Shown one piece after another: positions 25,766 to 33,534 of a DNA stretch of 64,000 nucleotides (position 1 is the first letter of the stretch; every line of letters begins with the position of its first letter). The DNA is taken from the NCBI RefSeq assembly GCF_022662575.1, contig NZ_JALBFU010000002.1, positions 186,001 through 250,000 of the forward strand, in the 5' to 3' direction. The position numbers were made by a program, and so were the translations under genes. The notes beneath the pieces were generated by a model. That model was not told the DNA's origin. It did not search any database and worked only from the letters and a program-made list of their open reading frames with translations. The stretch comes from Luteimonas aquatica. GTDB taxonomy: Bacteria; Pseudomonadota; Gammaproteobacteria; Xanthomonadales; Xanthomonadaceae.

Positions 25766-26110
25766 ATGGCGACTCGTGAAGAATTGCTGTCTCACCTCTG
25801 GCGGCACGTCATCAACGTTCATTTGAACCCGGACGCCCTGCAGGCGCAGATCGACCATTCCAGGCGCAGGCCCGACGATCCATTCGCAGATACCGGGCCC
25901 GCGCTCGAGAGGCTTCTTGCCGCCGGCGCCGATCCCCACGACATTTGCCTCGTTCAGCGCGACGCGGCCTATGCGGCTACGTTCGCTACCCTGTACGCGA
26001 TAGGCGACCCGGGCGTGGACAATGGCAACGTTCTTATGCTGTTCGAGGATCTGCTTTCCGCAGACCCCAGCGGCATGGAAGGTCGGCCAGGTTCAGCTGG
26101 CGCGGCCTAG
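25766..26110 (+). CDS. Small cassette-like protein of unknown function
   Basis: 114 residues, soluble, starting MATREELLSHLWRHVINVHLN, with GGAAGAAG directly upstream. The sequence is helical with a GPALERLLAAGADPHDICLVQRDAAYAATFATLYAIGDP core that superficially resembles ankyrin-type helix pairs (LLAAGADP). No family recognised. Its TAG stop lies in the third attC-like site, so gene plus site form a cassette-like unit with the preceding site. Confidence 0.7.
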   Translation: MATREELLSHLWRHVINVHLNPDALQAQIDHSRRRPDDPFADTGPALERLLAAGADPHDICLVQRDAAYAATFATLYAIGDPGVDNGNVLMLFEDLLSADPSGMEGRPGSAGAA

Positions 26111-26158
26111 CAATGCATCCAAGCCGGCGCCTCGGCATGGCTCGCCATCGCACCAATC
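26105..26158 (+). repeat. Decayed attC-like site 3
   Basis: GCCTAGCAATGCATCCAAGCC matches the left half of an attC site (R'' and L'') very well and overlaps the stop codon of the upstream gene. The right half (CATGGCTCGCCATCGCACC) is poorly preserved, and the right boundary is a guess. Confidence 0.45.
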
Positions 26159-26569
26159 ATGACCACTGACGGCATCCTGGTTCTGCTTTTCCTGGCGATA
26201 TTCGTTCCCGTCGCGGTCCTGCTGCGCCGGAAGGAGTTGCGGGACCTGCAAGGCAGCTTCGACGCCGTGACATTCTCCGAGGCGGAGAACCTCCATGGCC
26301 GCGACCTGCGCGTCGTGAAGCGGGTCACCGAGGCCGCCCTGGCGCAGGAAGGCGGCGGCGGGATCCTGGGAGCGCACTGGTACTGCGTCGGCCCCGGCCC
26401 GAGCTACTACGTGGCCATCGCGCAGACGGTGCCCTCGAGCGGGTGGCGCGCGCGGCTGGCGTGGACGGTGCGCCCGCTGTCCGCGGAGCGCATGCGCGGC
26501 GCCCTGATCGGGGACAGGGAGGCGCTGGTGGCGGCATTCGGCGAGGAAGGGGCGGGCAGTCCGGGCTGA
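26159..26569 (+). CDS. Membrane-anchored protein, paralogue of the product at 30111
   Basis: 136 residues: one N-terminal membrane helix (ILVLLFLAIFVPVAVLL), then a soluble domain with FDAVTFSEAENLHGRDLRVVK, WYCVGPGPSYYVAI and RPLSAERMRGALIGD. The same three blocks occur in order in the protein at 30111-30524, about 4 kb away; identity in the blocks is roughly half. The PGPSYY and RGRD-type motifs do not match any family I know. The ATG lies next to the third attC-like site. The first N-terminal residues MTTDG are short, placing the helix at the very start, so the domain is probably cytoplasmic or periplasmic with a single anchor. Confidence 0.75.
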   Translation: MTTDGILVLLFLAIFVPVAVLLRRKELRDLQGSFDAVTFSEAENLHGRDLRVVKRVTEAALAQEGGGGILGAHWYCVGPGPSYYVAIAQTVPSSGWRARLAWTVRPLSAERMRGALIGDREALVAAFGEEGAGSPG

Positions 26570-26699
26570 CGTCGATGCCCTGGCGACAAGGACTTTCATG
26601 CCGATGGCATGGATGCGCTGTGGCCGGCCGACAACGATGCCGGGCTCTGGTGTAGCCTTGGGTCGGGGTTGAGTGCGTGTGGCTGCTCGAGGGGGTCTT

Positions 26700-27962
26700 T
26701 TGAAACGATACCTATGCCTTGGCCTGGCGATGCTGGGCGGTTTCCTGTTGGAGGCCGATGCGCTGGCGGGCTGCGCGGAAGGGGAAGAGCCGGTGGCGTC
26801 CTGCCAGATCGCCAGGCAGGAGAAGCAGGTGTCGGTCTGCCTGTCCGGCGATGCGGCCGTCTACCGTTTCGGCCCGGTGCAAGGGAAGCCCGAGATGACG
26901 CTTCGCGCCCCCTTGATGGAGGTCGGCTATCTGCGCGCGGACGGCGCCGGGCAGACGATCGACGAGACGGTGGTGTTTCCCAACGAGGAGTACGCCTACC
27001 AGGCGTCCTTCGGCTTCCGCGCCGGCCTGCCGCCCGATCCGACCGAGCTGCGGAAGTTCGGCACGGTGAAGGTGCTGCGCAAGGACAAGACGGTCGCCGA
27101 GCTGGCCTGCGCGCCGGAGACGATCATCCGCAAGCCCGACCTGCTGCTCGACAGGATGCGCAAGGCCGGGCGGAAGGGCACCAGCGACGGCGTGGTGTTC
27201 AACAACTACGAGATCGAGTACCCCGGACCGGTGTCGGAGTCGCCGCCCTGCAAGCAGGATTTCAATGTCGATACCTGCTGGAGCCAGGGCATCTCCGCGG
27301 CGCGCGGTGGCGATCCGGCCTTGGCGCTGGGCTATTTCGACAAGTCCTGCGACGCGGATCTGGGGCCGCAAGGATGCTACGAGGCGGGCAAGCTCTACCT
27401 GCAGAGCCGGGCCTTGCGGGACTACGGCCGCGCCTACGAGCGTTTCACCCGCGTGTGCAGCAGCGACGACGTCGGCCAGGGGCCGTACGCCTGCAAGTAC
27501 CTCGGGTGGATGCACCACACCGGCATCGGCGCGGAGAAGGATCCGCACAAGGCGTGGAGCTATCTCTCGCAGGCGTGCTTCACCCACAACGAGGCGCTCA
27601 TCATCGACGCGGAAGGCTGCCACTTCTTCGCCGAAGCGGTGTTGCGGGCCCATCCGCTGGGCGATGCGCGGCGCCAGCGCGAGCAGGCCGGCGGCGGCTA
27701 CCTCGCCTATCTCGCCCTGGCCATGGGCTGCGCCGACGACGCCAAGGGCATCTGCGCGGAAGCGAAGACGTTGCTGGACAACGGAAAAGCGGTTTCCGCG
27801 GCCTGGATTGCCCGCTGCGACGAGGATATGGGCGCCGCGCCTCCGGCGATCGATTGCGCCGGCCTGATCACGCCCCCATCGGATTACGAAACCAACCAGG
27901 CCTTGCGCAGGCAGATCTTTTCGCATTTCCAGGACGCGCTGGGAACGCTGGGCGCGCAGTGA
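26700..27962 (+). CDS. Exported Cys-rich Sel1/TPR-like repeat protein
   Basis: About 420 residues. A TTG at 26700 with GAGGGGG about five bases upstream gives LKRYLCLGLAMLGGFLLEADALA as signal peptide. A GTG at 26673 is the alternative start. The N-terminal half (about 35-190) is unrecognised. The C-terminal half has Sel1-like helix pairs with regularly placed cysteines (CWSQGISAARGGDPALALGYFDKSCD, CYEAGKLYL, CKYLGWMHHTGIGAEKDPHKAWSYLSQAC), resembling Helicobacter cysteine-rich proteins. Such proteins act as periplasmic adaptors, sometimes in envelope stress or contact-dependent systems. Role here unknown. Confidence 0.75.
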   Translation: MKRYLCLGLAMLGGFLLEADALAGCAEGEEPVASCQIARQEKQVSVCLSGDAAVYRFGPVQGKPEMTLRAPLMEVGYLRADGAGQTIDETVVFPNEEYAYQASFGFRAGLPPDPTELRKFGTVKVLRKDKTVAELACAPETIIRKPDLLLDRMRKAGRKGTSDGVVFNNYEIEYPGPVSESPPCKQDFNVDTCWSQGISAARGGDPALALGYFDKSCDADLGPQGCYEAGKLYLQSRALRDYGRAYERFTRVCSSDDVGQGPYACKYLGWMHHTGIGAEKDPHKAWSYLSQACFTHNEALIIDAEGCHFFAEAVLRAHPLGDARRQREQAGGGYLAYLALAMGCADDAKGICAEAKTLLDNGKAVSAAWIARCDEDMGAAPPAIDCAGLITPPSDYETNQALRRQIFSHFQDALGTLGAQ

Positions 27963-28035
27963 TGCGCGCTCGCGCGGCCGGTGAAAGCACGACCACTTGA
28001 GGAGCCTGGCACCCGGAGTGCCGAGGGGATAACCG

Positions 28036-28416
28036 ATGAACATCTGGGCGGTATTGCTGGCGGCGGTGTCGAGCTTCCTGGTGGGCGGACTTTGGTATTC
28101 GCCGATGCTTTTCGGGAAGGCCTGGAACAGGGAGAACGGCGGCACGCCTGTGCCTGGGCATCCTGCCAAGGTGTTCGGCGTGAGCTTCGCGTTCTCGCTG
28201 CTGGCGGCGGTCTGTTTCGCGGTCCTGGCCGGCCCGGCTCCCTCGCTGGGATCCGCGCTCAGGCTCGGCGCGCTCGCGGGTGTCGGCATGGTGGCGGCGA
28301 GCTTCGGCATCAACTATCAGTTCGCGCAGCGGACGTTCAGGCTCTGGCTGATCGACGGCGGCTACCACGCGGTGCAGTTCCTGCTGTTCGGCGTGATCTA
28401 CGGCTTGCTGGGATGA
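28036..28416 (+). CDS. DUF1761 family membrane protein
   Basis: 126 residues with four transmembrane segments. It has the family entry pattern: SSFLVGGLWYSPMLFGKAWNRE, a helix pair around VFGVSFAFSLLAAVCFAVLAG, and a C-terminal GGYHAVQFLLFGVIYGLLG. GAGGGGAT upstream supports the ATG at 28036. DUF1761 proteins have no established function. It stands between the Sel1-like and Imm10-like genes, all in one direction, but with gaps large enough for separate promoters. Confidence 0.82.
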   Translation: MNIWAVLLAAVSSFLVGGLWYSPMLFGKAWNRENGGTPVPGHPAKVFGVSFAFSLLAAVCFAVLAGPAPSLGSALRLGALAGVGMVAASFGINYQFAQRTFRLWLIDGGYHAVQFLLFGVIYGLLG

Positions 28417-28463
28417 TGTCCGATCCGCGTCCGAGACGCATGATGAACCGTCAGAGGGAGCCG

Positions 28464-28856
28464 ATGCACGCATTCCGCATCCATGCGGTCTTCTCCGGCG
28501 AGACGGACTCGGAGCACTGGGTGACGCTCCGTTTCGCGTCCGACGGCAGCGAGGACGACGTGATCCATGTCGTCTGCGGGCTGGACGTGGACGAGCAGGA
28601 TGCCGCGCTCGGGATGGACCGGCTGTACCTGGAGCGGGACGACCAGTCGCGCGGCGGCTATGGCGGCGCGGATGCGGTCGAAGTCGCCGCGACGTCGGTC
28701 AGGATCCACTTGAACGAACGCGGGCTGCGCACCCTGGAGTTCGATGAATCCCTGGACCTGCACTGGACGGACACCATCGAGGGCAAGGCCGATGCCGTCG
28801 ATCGGTTCATGAAGATGCGGGAATACCCGTGGGGGCGCATCGTTCGCATCGTCTAG
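28464..28856 (+). CDS. Imm10-like immunity protein (orphan)
   Basis: 130 residues, soluble and acidic. The pattern DEQDAALGMDRLYLERDDQSRGGYGGADAVEVAATSVRIHLNERG strongly resembles the Imm10 family of polymorphic-toxin immunity proteins, which bind and neutralise a cognate toxin in the cytoplasm. GAGGGAG lies four bases before the ATG at 28464. No toxin, Rhs, CDI or type VI secretion gene is seen within the window, so this is an orphan immunity gene, as often found in accessory islands that protect against neighbours' toxins. Family call from memory of the consensus; functional pairing is not shown. Confidence 0.65.
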   Translation: MHAFRIHAVFSGETDSEHWVTLRFASDGSEDDVIHVVCGLDVDEQDAALGMDRLYLERDDQSRGGYGGADAVEVAATSVRIHLNERGLRTLEFDESLDLHWTDTIEGKADAVDRFMKMREYPWGRIVRIV

Positions 28857-28956
28857 CCATCCGTCGAGCCACGATGGCCGATGCCGGGTATCCTGGCCGG
28901 GCCGCAAGACCGCGACGAATGTATGGGTCGGCGGTCGGCAACTCGGGATCGCAGAC

Positions 28957-30090
28957 ATGCGCAATCGAAGAGAGTTCGTCAAAGCCGCCATGTTCGGTCT
29001 TCCCCTCGGCATCGCATGCGCCTCCGCAGCGGCCGTTCCGGCGGCGGGTGCGCGCGACGCAGCTCAAGGACCATGGCGCATGCCGGACGAGCACGCCAGA
29101 CAGGCGCGCGTGTTTCTGGCTTATGGCGCGTCCAGGCCGATATGGAAGGACTGGGCCGGACAGGTGAATGCGACGGTCGCCCTGCTCGCGAGGACGATCG
29201 CGCGGTACCAGCCCGTGACCGTGCTCTGCCGGCCGGGCGAAGCCGAGGATGCGCGGCGGGCTTGCGGGACGGTCAACATCGATTACATGGCGCTGCCGCT
29301 CGACGATATCTGGGTGCGCGACTACGGCGGAGTCTTCGTCGTGGGCGGGCAGGGCGGCACGGGGCTGGTCGACTTCAACTTCAATGGCTGGGGGCGAAAG
29401 CAGGCTTTCAGGCGCGACGCGGCGGTCGCCGCGGCCTTGAGCAAGGCGTGCCGGGTCGTCCCTCTGCAAGCCGGCGTCACGGGAGAGGGCGGCGGCATCG
29501 AGGTCGATGGGCACGGCACCGCCATCCTCACCGAAAGCTGCTGGGTGAACGAGAACCGCAATCCGGGAATGCGCAGGGAGCGGATCGAGGCGGAGCTGAG
29601 CCGGCTGCTCGGGCTGCGCAAGATCATCTGGCTGCCCGGGATCAGGGGCAGGGACATCACCGATGCGCACGTGGATTTCTATGCGCGGTTCGTCAGGCCG
29701 GGCGTGGTGGTCGCGAACCTGGACAACGATCCGGCGTCGTACGACTACGAGGTGACGCGCCGCCATCTCGACATCCTCAAGGCGTCCACCGACGCCGAAG
29801 GCAGGAAGCTGCAAGTGCATACGCTGCCGCCGCCGGCGGACGTGCGGCGGAACGACTACACGGACAATCCGGATTTCGCCGCCGGCTACATCAACTACCT
29901 GCCCATCAATGGCGCGGTGATCGCGCCGCAGTTCGGAGACGCCGAGGCGGACCGCTATTGCAACCGCCTGCTGCGCAAGCTGTATCCGGGCAGGAAGGTC
30001 GTGCAGGTCGATATCGATCCGATCGCGGCGGGGGGCGGGGGCATCCATTGCGTCACCAAGCACATGCCGGCCGCGGCTCGTGCGGCCTAG
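28957..30090 (+). CDS. Exported agmatine deiminase / peptidylarginine deiminase-like protein
   Basis: 377 residues. The N-terminus MRNRREFVKAAMFGLPLGIACASAAA is a twin-arginine (Tat) signal, so the enzyme should be exported folded. The body is a PPAD_agmatine-deiminase domain: DDIWVRDYGG, GEGGGIEVDG, DAHVD with His238, and GGGGIHCVTK with nucleophile Cys365. Agmatine deiminases convert agmatine to N-carbamoylputrescine plus ammonia and are normally cytosolic, so a Tat signal is unusual. Some bacterial family members act outside the cytoplasm on peptidyl arginine. All catalytic residues appear intact. No polyamine genes are adjacent. Confidence 0.85.
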   Translation: MRNRREFVKAAMFGLPLGIACASAAAVPAAGARDAAQGPWRMPDEHARQARVFLAYGASRPIWKDWAGQVNATVALLARTIARYQPVTVLCRPGEAEDARRACGTVNIDYMALPLDDIWVRDYGGVFVVGGQGGTGLVDFNFNGWGRKQAFRRDAAVAAALSKACRVVPLQAGVTGEGGGIEVDGHGTAILTESCWVNENRNPGMRRERIEAELSRLLGLRKIIWLPGIRGRDITDAHVDFYARFVRPGVVVANLDNDPASYDYEVTRRHLDILKASTDAEGRKLQVHTLPPPADVRRNDYTDNPDFAAGYINYLPINGAVIAPQFGDAEADRYCNRLLRKLYPGRKVVQVDIDPIAAGGGGIHCVTKHMPAAARAA

Positions 30091-30110
30091 CCCGACGAGT
30101 GCCCACAGGC

Positions 30111-30524
30111 ATGAACGCCCTCTTGATCGTCGCCTTTCTTGGGCTGGTCGCCTGGCTGGTCATCCGCGAAAGCCGATTGCACAAGGCGCGCATGCAAGCG
30201 AGCTTCGACGATTTGCGGTTTCCCGGGGCTGGCGATCTGCGCGGTCGCGATATGGCCGTCGTCAAGAAAGTGACCGAGACCGTGGCGGAAACATGGGTCG
30301 GCGGTATCGAGACCGGGTGGTGGTACTGCGTGGGGCCGGGACCGAGTTATTACCTCGTGATCGTGCAACCGGCTTCCGCGGGCTGGATGCGCATACGGGC
30401 GCATTGGCTGGTACGGCCGCTGTCCGAGCAGCGCATGCGCAATGCCCTGCTCGGCGATCCCGGGGCCTTGGCTGCTGCGTTCGGTGAACCGGCCACCGGA
30501 TTCGATGCATCCGGCGACCGGTGA
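30111..30524 (+). CDS. Membrane-anchored protein, paralogue of the product at 26159
   Basis: 137 residues: N-terminal helix LLIVAFLGLVAWLVI, then FDDLRFPGAGDLRGRDMAVVKKVTETV, WYCVGPGPSYYLVIVQ, and RPLSEQRMRNALLGDPGALAAAFGE. It shares these blocks in order with the protein at 26159-26569. It starts 20 bases after the agmatine deiminase stop codon and may be co-transcribed with it. The family is unknown to me. Conserved GRD, PGPSYY and RPLS-x2-RMR suggest a structured domain under selection. It is convergent with the next gene. Confidence 0.75.
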   Translation: MNALLIVAFLGLVAWLVIRESRLHKARMQASFDDLRFPGAGDLRGRDMAVVKKVTETVAETWVGGIETGWWYCVGPGPSYYLVIVQPASAGWMRIRAHWLVRPLSEQRMRNALLGDPGALAAAFGEPATGFDASGDR

Positions 30525-30540
30525 TCATGCGCGGATCCGA

Positions 30541-31620
30541 TCAGTCGAACTTGCCGAACACGCGGGCGCAGTGCGAATAGGCTTCATTGCTGCCGCGTGC
30601 GCCCTTGGTGACGTAGTCGATGATCGCGCCGTCCTGGAACTGGAAGCTGGCCGTGCATTCGTAAGTCACCTCCCAGCTCACGGGGCCGGCGATCGGCGCG
30701 CACACCAGCGGCTTGTCCGTGCCGTTGACCGGCTGCGGGCTCTGGCCCTGCGGGCAGCCCTGGGTCGGGGCGTATCGCGTTTCCACGACCTGCTTGTAGT
30801 AGTCGATGACGCGCTTGCCTTCGCGGTCCTCGGTGCGGGTCGGCGTGCCCCAGACGCGGAGCAGTTCCGCCTCCGGCTGGCCGATCCAGGGTTCCAGCGA
30901 GCGCCGTACCGCCCCGTCCTCGCGCTTGCGGCGCGCGTTGGCGCGGACGATCGGTTCCTGCGACTTGACGATCTTCTCGAACGTCTCCTTGTCTTCCTTC
31001 ACGGTCTGGGCGGCGATCGCGTTGGCGGTGGCGAGCGCCTGCTGCCGGCGCGTCTGCAGGCTGGCCATTTCGCGCTCGAGCTCGGCGTCCGAGCGCGGGG
31101 TACTGGCCGGGCGCGTGCCGTCGGTCCACATCGAGTTCCAGGCCAGGTCGCCGAGGTCGGCGGTGGTCACCGGGCCCAGGAACATCCAGCCGCGCGAGCG
31201 GTTGTTGGCCTTGCGCGCCTTCATCCGCTGGGCGCTGTCCTTGGGGCCCATTTCGCAGGCAAACTCGATCAGCGCCTCGCCGACCGCATTCTTCGCCGGC
31301 TGCGCCGGCTGGTCGGGAGCGGTGGTGAGCTTGCCGCCGCGCGGCGAGACCTGGATGAGCTTTTCCTCCAGGGTCTTGCGGCCGCAGTCGATGATCATGT
31401 TGGAGGAGACCCAGTCGGGTGCCTTCGCGTTCTCCAGGATGGTGAGCGTTTCGAGCTTGTAGGTCTTCTCGGCGAAAGGCACCGCGTCGAGATAGGTTTC
31501 GTCGACGGCGACGAAGATGCGGCCGGGTTTCTCGCCGCCGGTGTAGACCAGCCAGCGGTCGCCCGCGAAAGCCGGCGGGATCGCCGCGATGGCGAGGGTG
31601 GCGGCAAGCAGTTTTTTCAC
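30541..31620 (-). CDS. Exported protein of unknown function (GTG start)
   Basis: 359 residues. The GTG at 31620 has AGGAAGGAA upstream and gives the signal peptide VKKLLAATLAIAAIPPAFA. The N-terminal region (WLVYTGGEKPGRIFVAVDETYLDAV) resembles the short beta domain of surface-adhesin-E-like exported proteins, a tentative link. A central helical, charged segment (about 180-235, AELEREMASLQTRRQQALATA) looks like a coiled coil. The C-terminal part has a GQPEAELLRVWGTPTRTEDREGKRVIDYY block resembling the SmpA/OmlA-type small folds found in envelope proteins. Six or more cysteines lie in the mature protein. Function unknown. Confidence 0.7.
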   Translation of the reverse strand: MKKLLAATLAIAAIPPAFAGDRWLVYTGGEKPGRIFVAVDETYLDAVPFAEKTYKLETLTILENAKAPDWVSSNMIIDCGRKTLEEKLIQVSPRGGKLTTAPDQPAQPAKNAVGEALIEFACEMGPKDSAQRMKARKANNRSRGWMFLGPVTTADLGDLAWNSMWTDGTRPASTPRSDAELEREMASLQTRRQQALATANAIAAQTVKEDKETFEKIVKSQEPIVRANARRKREDGAVRRSLEPWIGQPEAELLRVWGTPTRTEDREGKRVIDYYKQVVETRYAPTQGCPQGQSPQPVNGTDKPLVCAPIAGPVSWEVTYECTASFQFQDGAIIDYVTKGARGSNEAYSHCARVFGKFD

Positions 31621-31888
31621 GGCGTGGTTCCTTCCTGTGCAGAGTCCGATTCCGGCCATCGGCGGGCGCGAGCAAAATAAGCCAGATCCAGGCGGCTGGG
31701 AAGAGGTCCGGATGAATCCTGGACGGTGACGGGCCGGCTTGTTGTCAGCCTGCGAGGGCGGCGCTAGAGTCCCGTCGGTCGCCAAGAGGCATGCAATCGG
31801 GCACGGAGGCCGGCCTGCCTTCCACCCTGCCTGGGCTGGCTGCCCGCCTCGAAGGCCAGTGCAATTCAAAAGCATCCGGAGGATCGCA

Positions 31889-32269
31889 ATGATCGCAAGG
31901 ATTGTCGTGATGGCCGCCTTGCTCGCCTCCGCCATGGGCGTCAGGGCCGAAGAGGAAGACAAGCCGCTTGGCCCTGGAGAATGGCCGCTGACGGTGGAAG
32001 CGACCGTCACCGACTTGGCGAAGCGGATGCCCGAGCCGGCCAGGAAGCAGCTCGCGGCGATGTCCCGGGAAGACCTTGCCGGCACCCATTTCGGAATCGG
32101 GCTCTACATCCGCAACCACTATGGCTTGTGGCGCGGGAACCAGTCGCTGCTGAAAAGCGCATGCGACGGGTCGACCTGCCACCCCGACGATGCTTCCGGC
32201 AAGATCGTGGAAGCGCTCTGGCAGCGACTGCAGGCCGAGCATCAGCCGGTGTCGACGACCGGGCGTTGA
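31889..32269 (+). CDS. Small exported DUF6794-like protein
   Basis: 126 residues. CGGAGG lies six bases before the ATG. The signal peptide ends near AMGVRAE. The mature part reads PLTVEATVTDLAKRMPEPARKQLAAMSREDL, then HFGIGLYIRNHYGLWRGNQSLLKSAC, then a histidine/aspartate-rich HPDDASGKIVEALWQRL. That order matches DUF6794, a domain of unknown function found in small, often exported proteins. The family name is from memory. It sits between convergent genes and has its own promoter space (31621-31888). Confidence 0.7.
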   Translation: MIARIVVMAALLASAMGVRAEEEDKPLGPGEWPLTVEATVTDLAKRMPEPARKQLAAMSREDLAGTHFGIGLYIRNHYGLWRGNQSLLKSACDGSTCHPDDASGKIVEALWQRLQAEHQPVSTTGR

Positions 32270-32288
32270 ATGCGTTTCGGCAGGACGG

Positions 32289-33290
32289 CTATGCGACGGG
32301 CAGTTCCGGCTTCCGCGCAGCCTCCGCCGCCCTGGGTTGCAGCAGGGGACCGGTCATGCCCACGGGAGGAGGGCCGGCGTGTTCGGGGGAATATCCGGGC
32401 ACCTCGGGAAGGTATTGCTTCATCAGCCCGACGATCGCCCTGACCTTGGAGGGCACGGGGCGGCTCACCGGGATGATGGCGGTCAGCTCGAACTTCGGTA
32501 CCTCGTAGTCGGGCAGCAGTCGAACCAGGCGCCCATCGGCCAGGTCCTTCGCGCTTCCCGGGGATTGCACGATGCCGATTCCCGCGCCGTCCATGATCAA
32601 CTCGTACATGGGACGCCAATGGCTGGTGGTGATGGCGGGGGAGATCGGCACCTGCAGCGGCTCCGCGCGCCCAGGCTCTTCGAGCGCGATGCTGGCGTTG
32701 GCGAAGAGGCCTTTGACGTGAATGAAAGGGTGGTGCGCGAGATCGCCGGGACTTGCGATCGGTGGATTTCGCGCGACATATGCCGCGGATGCGAGCAGGG
32801 TCCTGTGGATGTAGCCAAGGGGGATCGCGATGATGTTGTCGCCAATGGTCGACCCGAGGCGAAACGACACATCGACGCCTTCCGTCACGGGGTCGATGAT
32901 GCGGTCGTTCAGGACCACGTCGACCCGCAGGTTGGGATGGCGCTTTTGTATCCGGGAAATCACCTGGGGCAACACGACCTCGCCGAAGCATTGGGCGCTG
33001 GCGATGCGGATGGCGCCCCGCAGCGATTCGTCGCGTTGCGTCACCGCGGCACATGCCTCGTCGGCGGCGGCCAGCACATCCTTGCAGCGCGAGTAGAACT
33101 CCGCGCCTTCGTCCGTGCACACCAGCGCCCGCGGGCTCCGATGCATGAGGCGGACACCCAGGTGCCGCTCGAGCCGATCGATCCTTTCGCTGATCGACGA
33201 TTGGCTCAGTCCGAGATCGCGGGCTGCCTCGGACATGCTGCCGCGTTCCACGACTCTTGCGAAGATGCGCATGGCGGTCAATAGATCCAT
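32289..33290 (-). CDS. LysR-family transcriptional regulator
   Basis: 333 residues. The N-terminal winged helix-turn-helix (MDLLTAMRIFARVVERGSMSEAARDLGLSQSSISERIDRLE) is canonical, followed by a periplasmic-binding-like effector domain (about 90-295) with GAIRIASAQCFGEVVLPQVI and LIMDGAGIGIVQSPGSAKDL. A C-terminal Pro-rich tail of about 30 residues is extra. This is the CrgA/AphB-like branch. Effector and targets unknown. Neighbours are another LysR gene upstream and the DUF6794 gene. It may autoregulate from the 33291-33534 gap. Confidence 0.9.
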   Translation of the reverse strand: MDLLTAMRIFARVVERGSMSEAARDLGLSQSSISERIDRLERHLGVRLMHRSPRALVCTDEGAEFYSRCKDVLAAADEACAAVTQRDESLRGAIRIASAQCFGEVVLPQVISRIQKRHPNLRVDVVLNDRIIDPVTEGVDVSFRLGSTIGDNIIAIPLGYIHRTLLASAAYVARNPPIASPGDLAHHPFIHVKGLFANASIALEEPGRAEPLQVPISPAITTSHWRPMYELIMDGAGIGIVQSPGSAKDLADGRLVRLLPDYEVPKFELTAIIPVSRPVPSKVRAIVGLMKQYLPEVPGYSPEHAGPPPVGMTGPLLQPRAAEAARKPELPVA

Positions 33291-33534
33291 CGATCGATCA
33301 TATCAGCGGAACCGATGCCGGAAATCGCCGTTGCGCCTCATTGCGGACGCCGCGGCGCTGGACAGCACGACGCGAATCGGCGTGCGCGCAGGGCGTTGGC
33401 TGAATCGATAAGAAAGATGTGACCGGTAAGCGCGGATTCATTCCTATGGGGACGGAATGTAATTGCTGAACACAACCCGCAATGCATGAAAGCAGGTGCC
33501 ATCCTCGCCGCGGTCCTGGGCATCGGCTATGGCG

